64,000 nucleotides of DNA from Methanosphaera sp. BMS (GCF_003268005.1 NZ_CP014213.1:1922001-1986000), one strand, 5' to 3'; counted from the first letter of the stretch, positions 20,880-30,539 are shown. Numbers and translations are program-made. Notes: generated from the letters alone by a model not told the origin.

Positions 20880-23267
20880 ATGAAGTTTAATAATGTGTTC
20901 ACATTAAATGACTGGAAATTTAATGAATTTGCAACGGTAATAATAATAATCCAGGTATTGATGTGGATTGTAGGTCTTCTATCATTAAATTCCATCCATA
21001 TACCTGTATTTAATGACATAGTCACATTGCTTTATCTGGGATTTGTTCCGGGAATAATCATACTCAGAATCCTAAAATTGCATGATCTTGGAAATACGTT
21101 TACAACCCTACTGAGTGTAGGCTTGAGTATTGCATCGGTTATGCTGATTGGACTGTTCATGAATCAGGTATATCCCCATTTTCATATAGCCAAGCCAATA
21201 GAACAGATTCCCCTACTGGTAACCTTCACCATATACAATATGGGCATGTTATATCTGGCATATGTTAAAGACAAGGAATATCATATAGAAAGCTCATCCA
21301 AGCTAGGCTTTGAGATAATATCATCCAATCAATTCATATTCCTATGCTTATTGCCGCTTATAGCCATAATAGGAGCATATACCTACCAGTATTATTCAAA
21401 CAACAACATTCAAATATTACTGCTTTTGATTATATGCGGCGTTGTTCTTGCAATGGTGGGAGGATATCTTAAAAAAGAATATTATCACTTTGCAATCTTC
21501 AGCATAGCATTGTCCATCCTATACTATAGCGTTATGATATCAAACCACATATGGGGTTATGACATCTTCTTTGAATACCAGTTTGCAACATATGTCATCA
21601 AAAACGGAATATGGGATCACACCTGGCCTCACGCATATAACGCTATGCTTAGTGTGGTGATGTATGCACCGATATACAGCAAACTGTCGGGCATGACATT
21701 GACATGGGTGTTAAAGTTCATTTATCCGTTCCTGTTTTCACTGATAAGTATTGGATTGTACAAGATATTTGAAAAACATACCGGTCCAAAGATGGCATTT
21801 CTTGCGGCATTCTTCTTTGTGGCATATAATGGATTCAGTTATGGCTGGATGGTACAGATGGCCAGACAGCAGATAGCCGAAATATTCCTGGTACTATTGG
21901 TATGGTTAATGATTGACCGTCAGATACCGCAGAAAAAACGTAAGCTTCTGTATCTGATATTTGGTGTGGGATTGATTCTATCACATTACAGTGTAACATA
22001 CCTGTTCATGTTCACACTTCTTGCCACAATAGTCTCATTAACGCTGATATCCGGTGGATTCGGCAATATCCTGAATAATATCTTGCTTAAGTTTGGTGTT
22101 GATAACAAATACTTCGGAGATTACCTGAAGATTGAAGACCAGACAATCAGCCTGCCGCTGTCGATATTCTTCATTGCATTTATCCTCGTGTATTATTCAC
22201 TGACGGCAGACAGCAAGCCAATTGGATCACTGTTTGATGCTCTTCGTATAGTGGGTAAGAATGTTCAAACGATTGTGCTCGGAGGCCGTATAAGTCCAGT
22301 TATATTATTGGCGGCACTTGGAGTATTGTTGATATTGGCCGTTGTATTATACAAGGCGTATAAGCGATTTTCCAGGGACGTTGATGTGGAAGAGGTTAAG
22401 ACATACCCCTTTATCAAGAATATCGTGACAAAAATCAAACACTTGAGTCTGAAAAGAAAACAGGCCATAATTGTCATTATTCCTATAATAGCCTTTTTAA
22501 GGATTTGGTGGCCATTTTCATTTATGACTATTGTTAGCATTAACGCTCAAAGGGTAATTCTTCTGTCGGTGGCCTTCATATTGATAGGATTCATAATGAA
22601 CCTTCTTAACAGGAGATATTTCCACTTTACAACTGAATATAATGCATTTGCAATATTTAATATGATTATACTTGGTTGTGGATTGTTTATACCAGCCTTC
22701 GAGGGACAATTAAGTCTTCAAAGAATATATGAGGTGACATTTGTAGTGCTTTCACCATTCTGTATTATTGGTATGTATTACATATTCACATCGGCGGTGG
22801 CATTGGTTAAAAACGTTCACCTGAGCAAAAACATCAGGATATCATTCTGGGCTATGGGTATCTTTTTGGTGTTGTTTTTCATATTAAACACCGGATTGAT
22901 TGACCTGTATGCCGGTCAGACTTCAACGTTGCCGCTGGATAATTCGATTGACGCACCGATATTCAGTCAGGGTGAATATGCAGGTGTTGCATGGTTTAAC
23001 GAAAATAGACATGATAACCACACCGTCTATTCGGATGCGTTCAGTAACATATTACTGTACTGGCTAAACGATATACGAACATGTAATCCACATAACATGT
23101 CGGAGATGGCTCCCGGTACATACATGTTCCTGCGGGGCTATAACATAGGCCATGACACCTTCCTGTATGGAAATGGAATATATATCCCTACAAAGGAGGG
23201 CACCAACAAGTCCAGTAAAATCTATGATAACGGTGACAGTCAGATATATAAGCGTGTACTTGAATAA
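20880..23267 (+). CDS. Large multi-spanning membrane protein, DUF2206 type (possible GT-C glycosyltransferase)
   Basis: 795 aa with about 17 hydrophobic segments and a short extracytoplasmic C-terminal domain (about 690-795). HIWGYDIFFEYQFATYVIKNGIWD near residues 222-245 and GPKMAFLAAFFFVAYNGFSYGWMVQMARQQIAEIFLV are features of archaeal DUF2206 proteins. The Y-D-x-x-F-E loop between early helices resembles the acidic loop of GT-C mannosyltransferases using lipid-linked donors. The C-terminal part has YAGVAWFNENRHDNHTVYSDAF, as in many GT-C enzymes. SD GGGTTGA precedes the ATG. A role in adding sugars on the outer membrane face is inference from topology and neighbours. Confidence 0.7.
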   Translation: MKFNNVFTLNDWKFNEFATVIIIIQVLMWIVGLLSLNSIHIPVFNDIVTLLYLGFVPGIIILRILKLHDLGNTFTTLLSVGLSIASVMLIGLFMNQVYPHFHIAKPIEQIPLLVTFTIYNMGMLYLAYVKDKEYHIESSSKLGFEIISSNQFIFLCLLPLIAIIGAYTYQYYSNNNIQILLLLIICGVVLAMVGGYLKKEYYHFAIFSIALSILYYSVMISNHIWGYDIFFEYQFATYVIKNGIWDHTWPHAYNAMLSVVMYAPIYSKLSGMTLTWVLKFIYPFLFSLISIGLYKIFEKHTGPKMAFLAAFFFVAYNGFSYGWMVQMARQQIAEIFLVLLVWLMIDRQIPQKKRKLLYLIFGVGLILSHYSVTYLFMFTLLATIVSLTLISGGFGNILNNILLKFGVDNKYFGDYLKIEDQTISLPLSIFFIAFILVYYSLTADSKPIGSLFDALRIVGKNVQTIVLGGRISPVILLAALGVLLILAVVLYKAYKRFSRDVDVEEVKTYPFIKNIVTKIKHLSLKRKQAIIVIIPIIAFLRIWWPFSFMTIVSINAQRVILLSVAFILIGFIMNLLNRRYFHFTTEYNAFAIFNMIILGCGLFIPAFEGQLSLQRIYEVTFVVLSPFCIIGMYYIFTSAVALVKNVHLSKNIRISFWAMGIFLVLFFILNTGLIDLYAGQTSTLPLDNSIDAPIFSQGEYAGVAWFNENRHDNHTVYSDAFSNILLYWLNDIRTCNPHNMSEMAPGTYMFLRGYNIGHDTFLYGNGIYIPTKEGTNKSSKIYDNGDSQIYKRVLE

Positions 23268-23317
23268 AAATATAAATTGAATTGAAGATGCAAATGGAGA
23301 TTGATGGAGGTTTAACT

Positions 23318-24424
23318 GTGACCAAGATATTATTCATACATAACACTCTCATGTGGTATCGTATGGAATTTTTCAAACTGGTAAATGAAAGATATGACCT
23401 GGAATTGGTCTTCAGCCATATGCAGGTAATAAAAGACATCTATGATGGAAGTGCCGACAGCAATATCCGGTCACTTGAGGATGTGAATGTTGAAATTCTT
23501 GATAACAGACATGGATTTGCCAGGGGATTAATCTCCAAACTCTTTGGCGACTATGATGTGGTTATCGGTGGAAGCTGGGATTCTGTGCAAGAGCTGGTTG
23601 AAAGCCTGTTTATTCTCATCATAGCAAAGCTCAGGCGTAAAAAGTTTATAATATGGAGGGAGGACTGGGATTGGCCAAGAAACTCCTCCATTAAACAGAA
23701 GGTTCTTGACGTGTTTATCAGGTTACTGACAAAAAGTGCCGATGCAATACTTGTTCCGGGTAGCCTTCACAGGGAGTACTTTGAAAAATTCACGGATGAA
23801 GACAGGATATATATAATGCCGAATGTCAGCAATATCTCATCGGACATCAAGAAAATCGACAAAAAGGACAACAGGCAGATACTCTATGTCGGCCGTTTAA
23901 TCAAACGTAAGGGAGTAATCTATCTTATAAAGGCATTCGACTTACTCAAAGAAAAAATAGGTGATGCCAGTCTGATTATCATTGGTGACGGCCAAGAAGA
24001 AGTCAATCTTAAGGAGTATGTGAGAAAAAACAAAATAGAGGATGTCACATTCACCGGTAAGGTGGATAATGATGAACTCAAAAACTATTACATCAACTGC
24101 AATCTTGTTGTAGTACCATCGGTTAACTATCAGATGGGTGATCCATGGGTATTTGTATTGAATGAAGCCATGTACTATAACAATCCCATGATAGTTACCG
24201 ATGCGGTTGGTGCAAGCAAGGATATGATAAGGGATAATGGATTTATTGTAGAAGAAAAAAACGTGAATCAATTGTATGAGGCCATGCTTAGGATAATCGG
24301 CGATTATGATTTGCAGCGTAGCATGAGTGAAAATTCATACAATATAATTAAAGACGAGTACCAGTACTCTAATATGATCAATTCGTTTGTTGAATGTGTT
24401 GAATCGGTAAATAATAAGAAATAG
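23318..24424 (+). CDS. Glycosyltransferase family 4
   Basis: 368 aa from GTG at 23318, chosen because GGAGG (23306-23310) lies seven bases upstream and the GT4 N-terminus (TKILFIHNTLMWYRMEFFKLVNERYDLELVF) begins directly after it; a longer frame begins with TTG at 23282 but has no SD. ILYVGRLIKRKGVIYLIKAFDLL, LIIIGDGQEEVNL and VVVPSVNYQMGDPWVFVLNEAMYYNNPMIVTDAVGASKDMI form the donor domain. Last glycosyltransferase of the first locus; the exonuclease gene follows at once. Confidence 0.85.
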   Translation: MTKILFIHNTLMWYRMEFFKLVNERYDLELVFSHMQVIKDIYDGSADSNIRSLEDVNVEILDNRHGFARGLISKLFGDYDVVIGGSWDSVQELVESLFILIIAKLRRKKFIIWREDWDWPRNSSIKQKVLDVFIRLLTKSADAILVPGSLHREYFEKFTDEDRIYIMPNVSNISSDIKKIDKKDNRQILYVGRLIKRKGVIYLIKAFDLLKEKIGDASLIIIGDGQEEVNLKEYVRKNKIEDVTFTGKVDNDELKNYYINCNLVVVPSVNYQMGDPWVFVLNEAMYYNNPMIVTDAVGASKDMIRDNGFIVEEKNVNQLYEAMLRIIGDYDLQRSMSENSYNIIKDEYQYSNMINSFVECVESVNNKK

Positions 24425-24446
24425 AATGGAAACCTTGGTTGATAGC

Positions 24447-25475
24447 ATGAAGGATTACATAGTATTGGATTTAGAAACTCCTAACCGTTATAGTGATGGG
24501 GCTTCATCGATGGGGATAGTGATTGTTGAAGACGGATGTGCCGTTGAACATAAGTACTCACTGATTAATCCCGAAACACACTTTGATGAATTTAACATAG
24601 CTTTTACAGGTATCGGACCGGAGGATGTTGTGGATGCTCCAACATTTCCGGAGTATTATGATGAGATTAAGGATTTGCTTCAGGACAATATAATCGTTGG
24701 CCAAAACATAACATTTGACTTGAGTGTTATCTCTAAGACATTGACTAGATATGGGATGCCTATACCGTCATTTAAATACTATTGTACATTGAATTCGGCC
24801 AAGCGTAACCTTGATTTGCCATGCAATAAACTGAGTTATATTGTGCATAACGTATTGAACACCACTTATAATGCACATAATGCTATGGCCGATGCAGAAA
24901 TGACCAATGAATTGTTCAAGTTACTTACAAATTATGAAAATCCGAAAAACTACATCCAGACATACTCCTATAGGCCAAACTGCAAGAGGGATTTTGACAG
25001 AAAGCTTGATTATAATTTCAACTACCTATATGGACTGGTACAGAAGGCAAAAATAGATGATGAAATTACGGATAACTACTATGACCTATTATACAGTTGG
25101 TATGTGAACAACAAGTGTTATAATAATCATCCGTTGCTAGAAAATGTACTGTTGAAGCTAGAGTATATACTGGATGAATCGGAGTCATTGAAAAATAGAA
25201 AGGAGGTTGCTGAATCGTTCAGGCAAATAAAAAGATCTCCCAAATATAATGCGAGCCTGTTAAAGCTACAGGTATTCAAGGGAATAATAGACTCCGTTTG
25301 TTGTGAAGATGAATTAAAAGAGGAGGATATTGTCTTTATTGAAAAGTGGATTGATTCAAACAACATCAATGACAAGTCATTCAAGAAATTTAAAAAAGAA
25401 GAGAATAATGATGATGTGGATATGAATGAATGTCTGATGGACTATTCCGACTTTTTAGAGGGATATCTCCAATAG
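24447..25475 (+). CDS. DEDDh-type 3'-5' exonuclease (RNase T/DnaQ fold) with a long C-terminal extension
   Basis: 342 aa. The DEDDh residues are visible: D8 and E10 in IVLDLETP, D91 in GQNITFDLS, H144 and D149 in HNAMADAEMT. That is the proofreading-exonuclease fold used by DnaQ and many repair or RNA-processing nucleases. Residues about 165-342 are an extension rich in charged residues (YSWYVNNKCYNNHPLLENVLLKLEYILDESESL...SPKYNASLLKLQVFKGII) that I cannot assign. ATG 24447 follows a GGTTGAT motif; an in-frame ATG at 24426 is less likely. It is read with the glycosyltransferase before it, although a nuclease does not obviously belong to glycan synthesis. Confidence 0.75.
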   Translation: MKDYIVLDLETPNRYSDGASSMGIVIVEDGCAVEHKYSLINPETHFDEFNIAFTGIGPEDVVDAPTFPEYYDEIKDLLQDNIIVGQNITFDLSVISKTLTRYGMPIPSFKYYCTLNSAKRNLDLPCNKLSYIVHNVLNTTYNAHNAMADAEMTNELFKLLTNYENPKNYIQTYSYRPNCKRDFDRKLDYNFNYLYGLVQKAKIDDEITDNYYDLLYSWYVNNKCYNNHPLLENVLLKLEYILDESESLKNRKEVAESFRQIKRSPKYNASLLKLQVFKGIIDSVCCEDELKEEDIVFIEKWIDSNNINDKSFKKFKKEENNDDVDMNECLMDYSDFLEGYLQ

Positions 25476-25483
25476 GTTACTGT

Positions 25484-26878
25484 TTAAAGATCACCCTTAA
25501 AACCTATTTCATATTCCTTATCATCATAGTATCCTGAATTAATCCTCTCAAGGCTTTCTTTTTTATTGTTTTTAGCAATTTGAACCTGCGTATTAATGTA
25601 ACCCTCCCCTTTGACAAGATTTAATAGTTTACTTGAATATAGGTTTTTTGGATTATCTATCCTGTTTTTGAATGTTTTAAGTTCGTTATCGAATGTCAAA
25701 TTTAGTTTGTCATTTATTGACTTCATATTGTCATAGATTATGTTTAGCCATTGATTAATTGAGACCTTTTTGCCGTCTTTAATCAGTTCCAAGTGTTCTA
25801 TTTGGCCGAATTGTGCCACAAGCTCCTCATTTAGTAATGATTCCTCCTGCCATTTATCATAATCGCTTTCATCAAATATCAGCAGGAATATTATGAATAA
25901 ATGTAGAAAGTTCATATCCTCCTGTGACAATCCGCATATGTCAAATGAGTTAATATCAACCGTTCTTATCTCCAGATAAGATATTCCATCCTCTGATAAT
26001 GATTCCAGTAGGTTATTTGGATTTTTTGACTTCATTCTTATTTGGGTGTATAATTCCTTAGCCTCGGATAGTTTGCCTTCGTCTATGTAACTATTGACGT
26101 CGGATATGAAGTTTTCCAAACTGTCATATCTTGGAAATAGCTTTATCAGATTTTTATATCCGCAACTGGCATTTCTAAAGGATACCCCTTCTGTCGTATA
26201 GTATTCCTCCAGATGTTTTGTATTCATTAACTTGATGCAGTCACAGGTGAATGACTCGTGGCTTGCTATGCTGCAACCGGTTATGTATATGATTACCCAT
26301 TTGTATCTTAGATAATTTCTTACTATTTTAAGGTATAGTTCGTTCTTGAATTGCTTATAGGATTTGTTTGAATTGTTTATTTGATATAATTTTCTTATTG
26401 TGCTTTCCTTGAATGAAAAATTGTAGTGTATGCCTGAAATCAATTGTTTTTTTGTTCCGTATTTTTTAGCAAGTGCCTGTCTGTATTTGTATGATTGTAC
26501 TGATTTTTCATCATTGGCGTATTGAGCTATTGGAATTTCATTGCTTGGGGGCAATATGCATGGTATTGATTGGTTCCATATGTATTCATCGTCGGGTATG
26601 TATTTGTTGACGTAATCTGTCAGGTATAATAGGAAATCATGTGCTTTTTTTGTAGTGTTGAATGTCGGAGTAATCATTTCGACTTGGCTTTCAGAAAAAT
26701 CCGTGGTTATGTTTGGATTTTTTAGTTTATCGCCGAATATTTCGGGATGTTCTGTTAAGGATAACCTTCCATCGGAGTGTACCCGTAGTCCTTCCCTTTC
26801 TAATCCAAAATTGGCCCCTAATATTTCATCACTTGTAAATTGTGATTTGAGTAGTTCAATGTTAAAAAAATCTTTCAT
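25484..26878 (-). CDS. gshA: Glutamate-cysteine ligase, proteobacterial GshA type
   Basis: 464 aa. GLEREGLRVHSDGRLSLTEHPEIFGDKLKNPNITTDFSESQVEMITP (residues 26-72), YIWNQSIPCILPPSNEIPIAQY and KQLISGIHYNFSF are clear signatures of type 1 GshA, which joins glutamate and cysteine with ATP in the first step of glutathione synthesis. No glutathione synthetase domain is fused and none is encoded nearby, so the end product may be gamma-glutamylcysteine. GTATAAA at 26901-26907 (minus strand TATA) lies 23-29 bases before the ATG and no SD is visible, so the mRNA is probably leaderless. Such an enzyme is unexpected in a methanogen and suggests transfer from bacteria. Confidence 0.88.
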   Translation of the reverse strand: MKDFFNIELLKSQFTSDEILGANFGLEREGLRVHSDGRLSLTEHPEIFGDKLKNPNITTDFSESQVEMITPTFNTTKKAHDFLLYLTDYVNKYIPDDEYIWNQSIPCILPPSNEIPIAQYANDEKSVQSYKYRQALAKKYGTKKQLISGIHYNFSFKESTIRKLYQINNSNKSYKQFKNELYLKIVRNYLRYKWVIIYITGCSIASHESFTCDCIKLMNTKHLEEYYTTEGVSFRNASCGYKNLIKLFPRYDSLENFISDVNSYIDEGKLSEAKELYTQIRMKSKNPNNLLESLSEDGISYLEIRTVDINSFDICGLSQEDMNFLHLFIIFLLIFDESDYDKWQEESLLNEELVAQFGQIEHLELIKDGKKVSINQWLNIIYDNMKSINDKLNLTFDNELKTFKNRIDNPKNLYSSKLLNLVKGEGYINTQVQIAKNNKKESLERINSGYYDDKEYEIGFKGDL

Positions 26879-26992
26879 ATTATATTATTTGAATTTGAAA
26901 GTATAAAAAGTTAACATTGTTATAATTAAAAAAAGTTGTACATATATAAAAAAATGACAACAAAATTAAAAAAAATAATAAAAGATTGAAAA

Positions 26993-28759
26993 TTAACTTA
27001 TCGCTTTAATAAATTCATTTACAATCGTGTCCACATTATTAGTGAACGAATACTTGTATCCATGAGACAACAGATAATTTGAAGGATTAGCTATTCCTTT
27101 AAAACTACTAGGACTATAATTATCATCCCATGCCCTTTCAAGCCATGACAAGTTTCTGAAGTCCTTAGACGTTTCGGAATTAAATGCCAAATAAAGCACC
27201 CTGTTTGACTTGGCCCTCATGAAACTTCTAGTAGACATGTCATAGAACATTCCTGAGTCACTACCACCATATATTGACAGTTGAGCCGAATTGATGGTCG
27301 TATTTTTAGCCCATATATTAACATTATGCATATTTGGTCCAATACCTACAATTGTAACCGTGTATCCCTTAGCCTGAAGTTTAGATTTGATACTGTTCAA
27401 AAATGCCATATCCTTAGTCTTGGAGTAAATGTTATCACTAGTTAGGTAAATATGCCTAACCGTGGATTTTGACGGATGCAATGTACTCCATGGATAAACT
27501 ATACAGGACTCAACAAAGTAAGTCTTGGTAGAAACATCCAACACCTTGGACAGACAGTAAATCACGTTATAGTAACCCAAGTTACCACCGGACGTACTGA
27601 CATATGTCGGTGCCTTACCATTATAATCAATATAGTTAATTAACCGAGTACATATTGAATATACATCACTAGGATACATTGTGAACGTTTTTACAGTATC
27701 CACCTGTGTTGACGGTGCCTCACAAGCCTTATAATACAAGGTTGATGAAGCCTTACCATTATAAAGATTAGAAATGGCATTGGCAACAAGATAAAGATAT
27801 TCCTGAATTTGCAGCTTGGATGAACCGATACTGACCTCCTTGATTACCTGATTCTGTTCATAATGATTTCTGACATATACTGCAGCACTGCGAACCTCAT
27901 CAAAGGTATATGAAGGTTTAACCTTAATCGTTAATGTTGCATTGTCACGATATTCAGAGTATAACCTATTAGCCCCATATACCGTTGATATATAATATTT
28001 ACCGGCATGCAAATTACTTGCATCATATGTAATTTGAGCCTTACCACTGTTTATTTTTGCCGTTCCAATTGTCTGACCATTTATTTTAAACAGCAGTGTC
28101 CCGTTTGTTATGTATTTGTTATAGTGTTTATCAACCACTGTAGCCTTAAGAAGCACCTTGGTTTGATATGATGTCACGTTGACCGTGGCTATCTTTACAG
28201 GAAGAGGCAATAACTCAAGTATACCCTCGGAAGTTGTTTTACTTGACGCATACTTTCCTTCACCACCATATGTCGCTGAAATCAGATAAAATCCAGCAGA
28301 CAAATTCTTGGTATTGCATGTATAATATGCCTTTCCATTTTTTAGTGTGGATGATCCCACACTAATTCCGTTTAATTTAAATACTACAAGTCCACCATTA
28401 GCATAAGTGTTTGTCTCTTTATCAGCAACTGTAGCAATCAATTGCACGTTGGTCGTGATGTATCCTGTCCTATCACTTACTGATATTTTTGTTCTATGCT
28501 GTGATTGTGCTTTTACATTAGTTGTATTTGCATCTTTTGTTATGTTTTTTGATGCAGTCACTACATCCTCTGAATTGTCTGTTGCAGTATTTGTATTTAT
28601 ATGTGTTTTTTCTGTATTAATTATCTCATCACTACTTGAGTGAGCAGATAATTGTTGATTACTATCGGCATCACTTATCGTATTATTATCAGAAGCACTT
28701 GCCACCGATAATGACAATAGTATTACTAAAGCCAATAGCAATCCATATTTTACCTTAAT
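26993..28759 (-). CDS. Secreted surface protein with Ig-like and pseudomurein-binding-type repeats
   Basis: 588 aa if started at ATT 28759, the codon five bases after GAGGTG (28765-28770). This gives a normal signal peptide, MKVKYGLLLALVILLSLSVASA; the first ordinary start codon (TTG 28741) has no SD and shortens the charged n-region. A Thr/Ser/Asn-rich linker (about 26-85) precedes two Ig-like repeats (about 88-170 and 180-268; VFKLNG/LFKING and FYLISATYGGEGKY/KYYISTVYGANRLY). Next come segments like pseudomurein-binding repeats (EYLYLVANAISNLYNGKAS, VYSICTRLINYIDYNGKAPTYV). The C-terminal 180 residues (IYLTSDNIYSKTKD, IYGGSDSGMFYDM, RAWDDNYSPSSFKGIANPSNYLLSHGY) form a further domain I cannot name. 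It probably binds pseudomurein at the cell wall. Confidence 0.8.
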   Translation of the reverse strand: MKVKYGLLLALVILLSLSVASASDNNTISDADSNQQLSAHSSSDEIINTEKTHINTNTATDNSEDVVTASKNITKDANTTNVKAQSQHRTKISVSDRTGYITTNVQLIATVADKETNTYANGGLVVFKLNGISVGSSTLKNGKAYYTCNTKNLSAGFYLISATYGGEGKYASSKTTSEGILELLPLPVKIATVNVTSYQTKVLLKATVVDKHYNKYITNGTLLFKINGQTIGTAKINSGKAQITYDASNLHAGKYYISTVYGANRLYSEYRDNATLTIKVKPSYTFDEVRSAAVYVRNHYEQNQVIKEVSIGSSKLQIQEYLYLVANAISNLYNGKASSTLYYKACEAPSTQVDTVKTFTMYPSDVYSICTRLINYIDYNGKAPTYVSTSGGNLGYYNVIYCLSKVLDVSTKTYFVESCIVYPWSTLHPSKSTVRHIYLTSDNIYSKTKDMAFLNSIKSKLQAKGYTVTIVGIGPNMHNVNIWAKNTTINSAQLSIYGGSDSGMFYDMSTRSFMRAKSNRVLYLAFNSETSKDFRNLSWLERAWDDNYSPSSFKGIANPSNYLLSHGYKYSFTNNVDTIVNEFIKAIS

Positions 28760-28779
28760 ATTAACACCTCTGTTTTGAT

Positions 28780-28808
28780 AATAAGAAACTTCAATTATTT
28801 TTCTTATT
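28780..28808 (-). promoter_or_regulatory. Palindrome in the leader of the surface-protein gene
   Basis: AATAAGAAA (28780-28788) and its exact reverse complement TTTCTTATT (28800-28808) are separated by 11 bases. It lies between a TATA-like element near 28832-28845 and the SD at 28765-28770 on the coding strand, so it could be an operator or a leader hairpin. This is a sequence observation; no regulator is known. Confidence 0.35.
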
Positions 28809-29576
28809 AACTACAATAAAAATTTATTGTTGTATATAATATTAGAATGACTTAATATAAAATACTTTATTTTTTTGGTGATTACAAGGACATTCAAATA
28901 ATTAACTTTCATAGTCTTTTAACATGATTTTATCAACATCATGTTTATGATTTTATAATTAATCCACCATTTTGTCCAGTACATATAGTTGAAGCATTAT
29001 ACACTTCAGATGACAAATATATATTATCACATCATAAATTATGTTAAAAAAAATCGATTAACTATCAAACTTTTGTATATATAACCCCTACGGCATTTTC
29101 ACTATGTTTCCGGGTTAAAAATCTTTTTAGATAAAGCCGAATAAAAAAAATAAAATAGAATGTTAATGATTAAATCACTTATTGTATGGATTTAATCATT
29201 CACCCCCCTCAATTATATTTATTTTCATCAAAAAGCGTGCACAACAATTATGAATACTGTGCATACTTGTTATTTGCGGCTTATTTAAATTTGTTATTCT
29301 GTTTTTTTTTTTGAAGTTTTAAATGAACTATATGTTATTATTTCTGGTTAATTACCCTGTTTTTGTACTGGTGTGAGGAGTGTTTGTTGCATTTATATTT
29401 TCCAATCTGATTATAGGGTATTGTCTGTTTTTAGTGTGTATTTCTTGTATGCTAATCAGGATATTATCCTGCTTATCTTTGGATTTTTTTAGGTAACGTC
29501 CGTGTTGATTGTTTTTTTGGGATATTTACGATGTACAAGAATAAAAAATAGGTGGTAAATAGGAGGATGTGGAATT
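28809..29576. other. Long AT-rich intergenic region
   Basis: About 770 bp between two minus-strand genes. The left end holds the probable promoter of the surface-protein gene (TATTATATA-like element near 28832-28845, minus strand). The rest has short poly-T runs (29303-29312) and no open frame, tRNA or clear repeat. It may contain decayed sequence but nothing is recognisable. Confidence 0.4.
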
Positions 29577-30539
29577 TTAATCTGTTAATTTATTTTTTAT
29601 TGCCTTTAAGTATAACACTGCTATCTGGCATAGGTATTTTGGTAGATTCAGATAATAGTTCTTTTTATGTTTTTTGATAAATTGAAGGTTTGTCTTTATA
29701 TGGTTGTATTCTGTTTTTAGCTGGGTGTTCTTGTGTCGGCTCATTCCTACCTTGTGCCATATAATTGAATCTGTTACGGTTACTACCTTATATCCCTTGG
29801 ATTTTACTTGCATTGCCAAATCAACATCTTCACATCCAAAGAAGAAGCTAGTATCCAGGTATCCTACCGGTATTGCTTCCTTTTTTATCAGTAATCCTGC
29901 ACCGGATACCCAGTCGCATTCTATGACTTTTTGTGTTAGATCATAGCTTTCCTCTTCCATGATGCTATGATGACCGGGGAAATGATCCAGGTCCACTACA
30001 CTGCCGATACACCATATCTTATCATGGGCATTGTCATAGTCGTAGTAGTAGAATTTCGGTCCCACTATCCCTATGGATTGGTCATTTGAGGCCACGTTAA
30101 TCATATTTTTCAGGAAGTTGGCATCGACTATTGTATCATTATTCAATAGCAGTACGTAGTCTGGATTATCATACTTTAATGTATAGTCTATTGCTATGTT
30201 ATTTCCCCTTGCAAATCCATAGTTTTCATAATTTTCTATAAGAAGAAGCTTCTTTTTATCGGGAGTACTTGTGTAGTCGACTTTCTTTAATTCATCTTCC
30301 CTTAAACTAGTTAGTTCTATGGGTTTGTTCTCACAATACTTCGTGTATTCTGTTTGAACGTGGATATTGCCCTTTGCGTATTCGGTTATTTTGTCTATGG
30401 AGTCGTTGGTTGAGTGGTTATCTACGACTATGACGTTGTAGCATGGATAATCTATCTGGTATAATGATTCTAATGCCTCCAGTGTATCATCATATCCATT
30501 CCAGTTAAGGAGTATTATTGTTACTAGTTTTTCAGTCAT
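29577..30539 (-). CDS. Glycosyltransferase family 2 (rhamnosyltransferase-like)
   Basis: 320 aa from ATG 30539, chosen because GAGGAAG lies just upstream; a longer frame reaches back to 30557. LVTIILLNWNGYDDTLEALESLYQIDYPCYNVIVVDNHSTNDS is the GT2 A-fold start, and YVLLLNNDTIVDANFLKNMI contains the nucleotide-sugar and metal site (NND in place of DxD, as in WbbL-type enzymes). GCEDVDLAMQVKSKGYKV carries the ED motif of the catalytic base. It overlaps the end of the preceding GT4 gene by eight bases. Confidence 0.87.
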   Translation of the reverse strand: MTEKLVTIILLNWNGYDDTLEALESLYQIDYPCYNVIVVDNHSTNDSIDKITEYAKGNIHVQTEYTKYCENKPIELTSLREDELKKVDYTSTPDKKKLLLIENYENYGFARGNNIAIDYTLKYDNPDYVLLLNNDTIVDANFLKNMINVASNDQSIGIVGPKFYYYDYDNAHDKIWCIGSVVDLDHFPGHHSIMEEESYDLTQKVIECDWVSGAGLLIKKEAIPVGYLDTSFFFGCEDVDLAMQVKSKGYKVVTVTDSIIWHKVGMSRHKNTQLKTEYNHIKTNLQFIKKHKKNYYLNLPKYLCQIAVLYLKAIKNKLTD

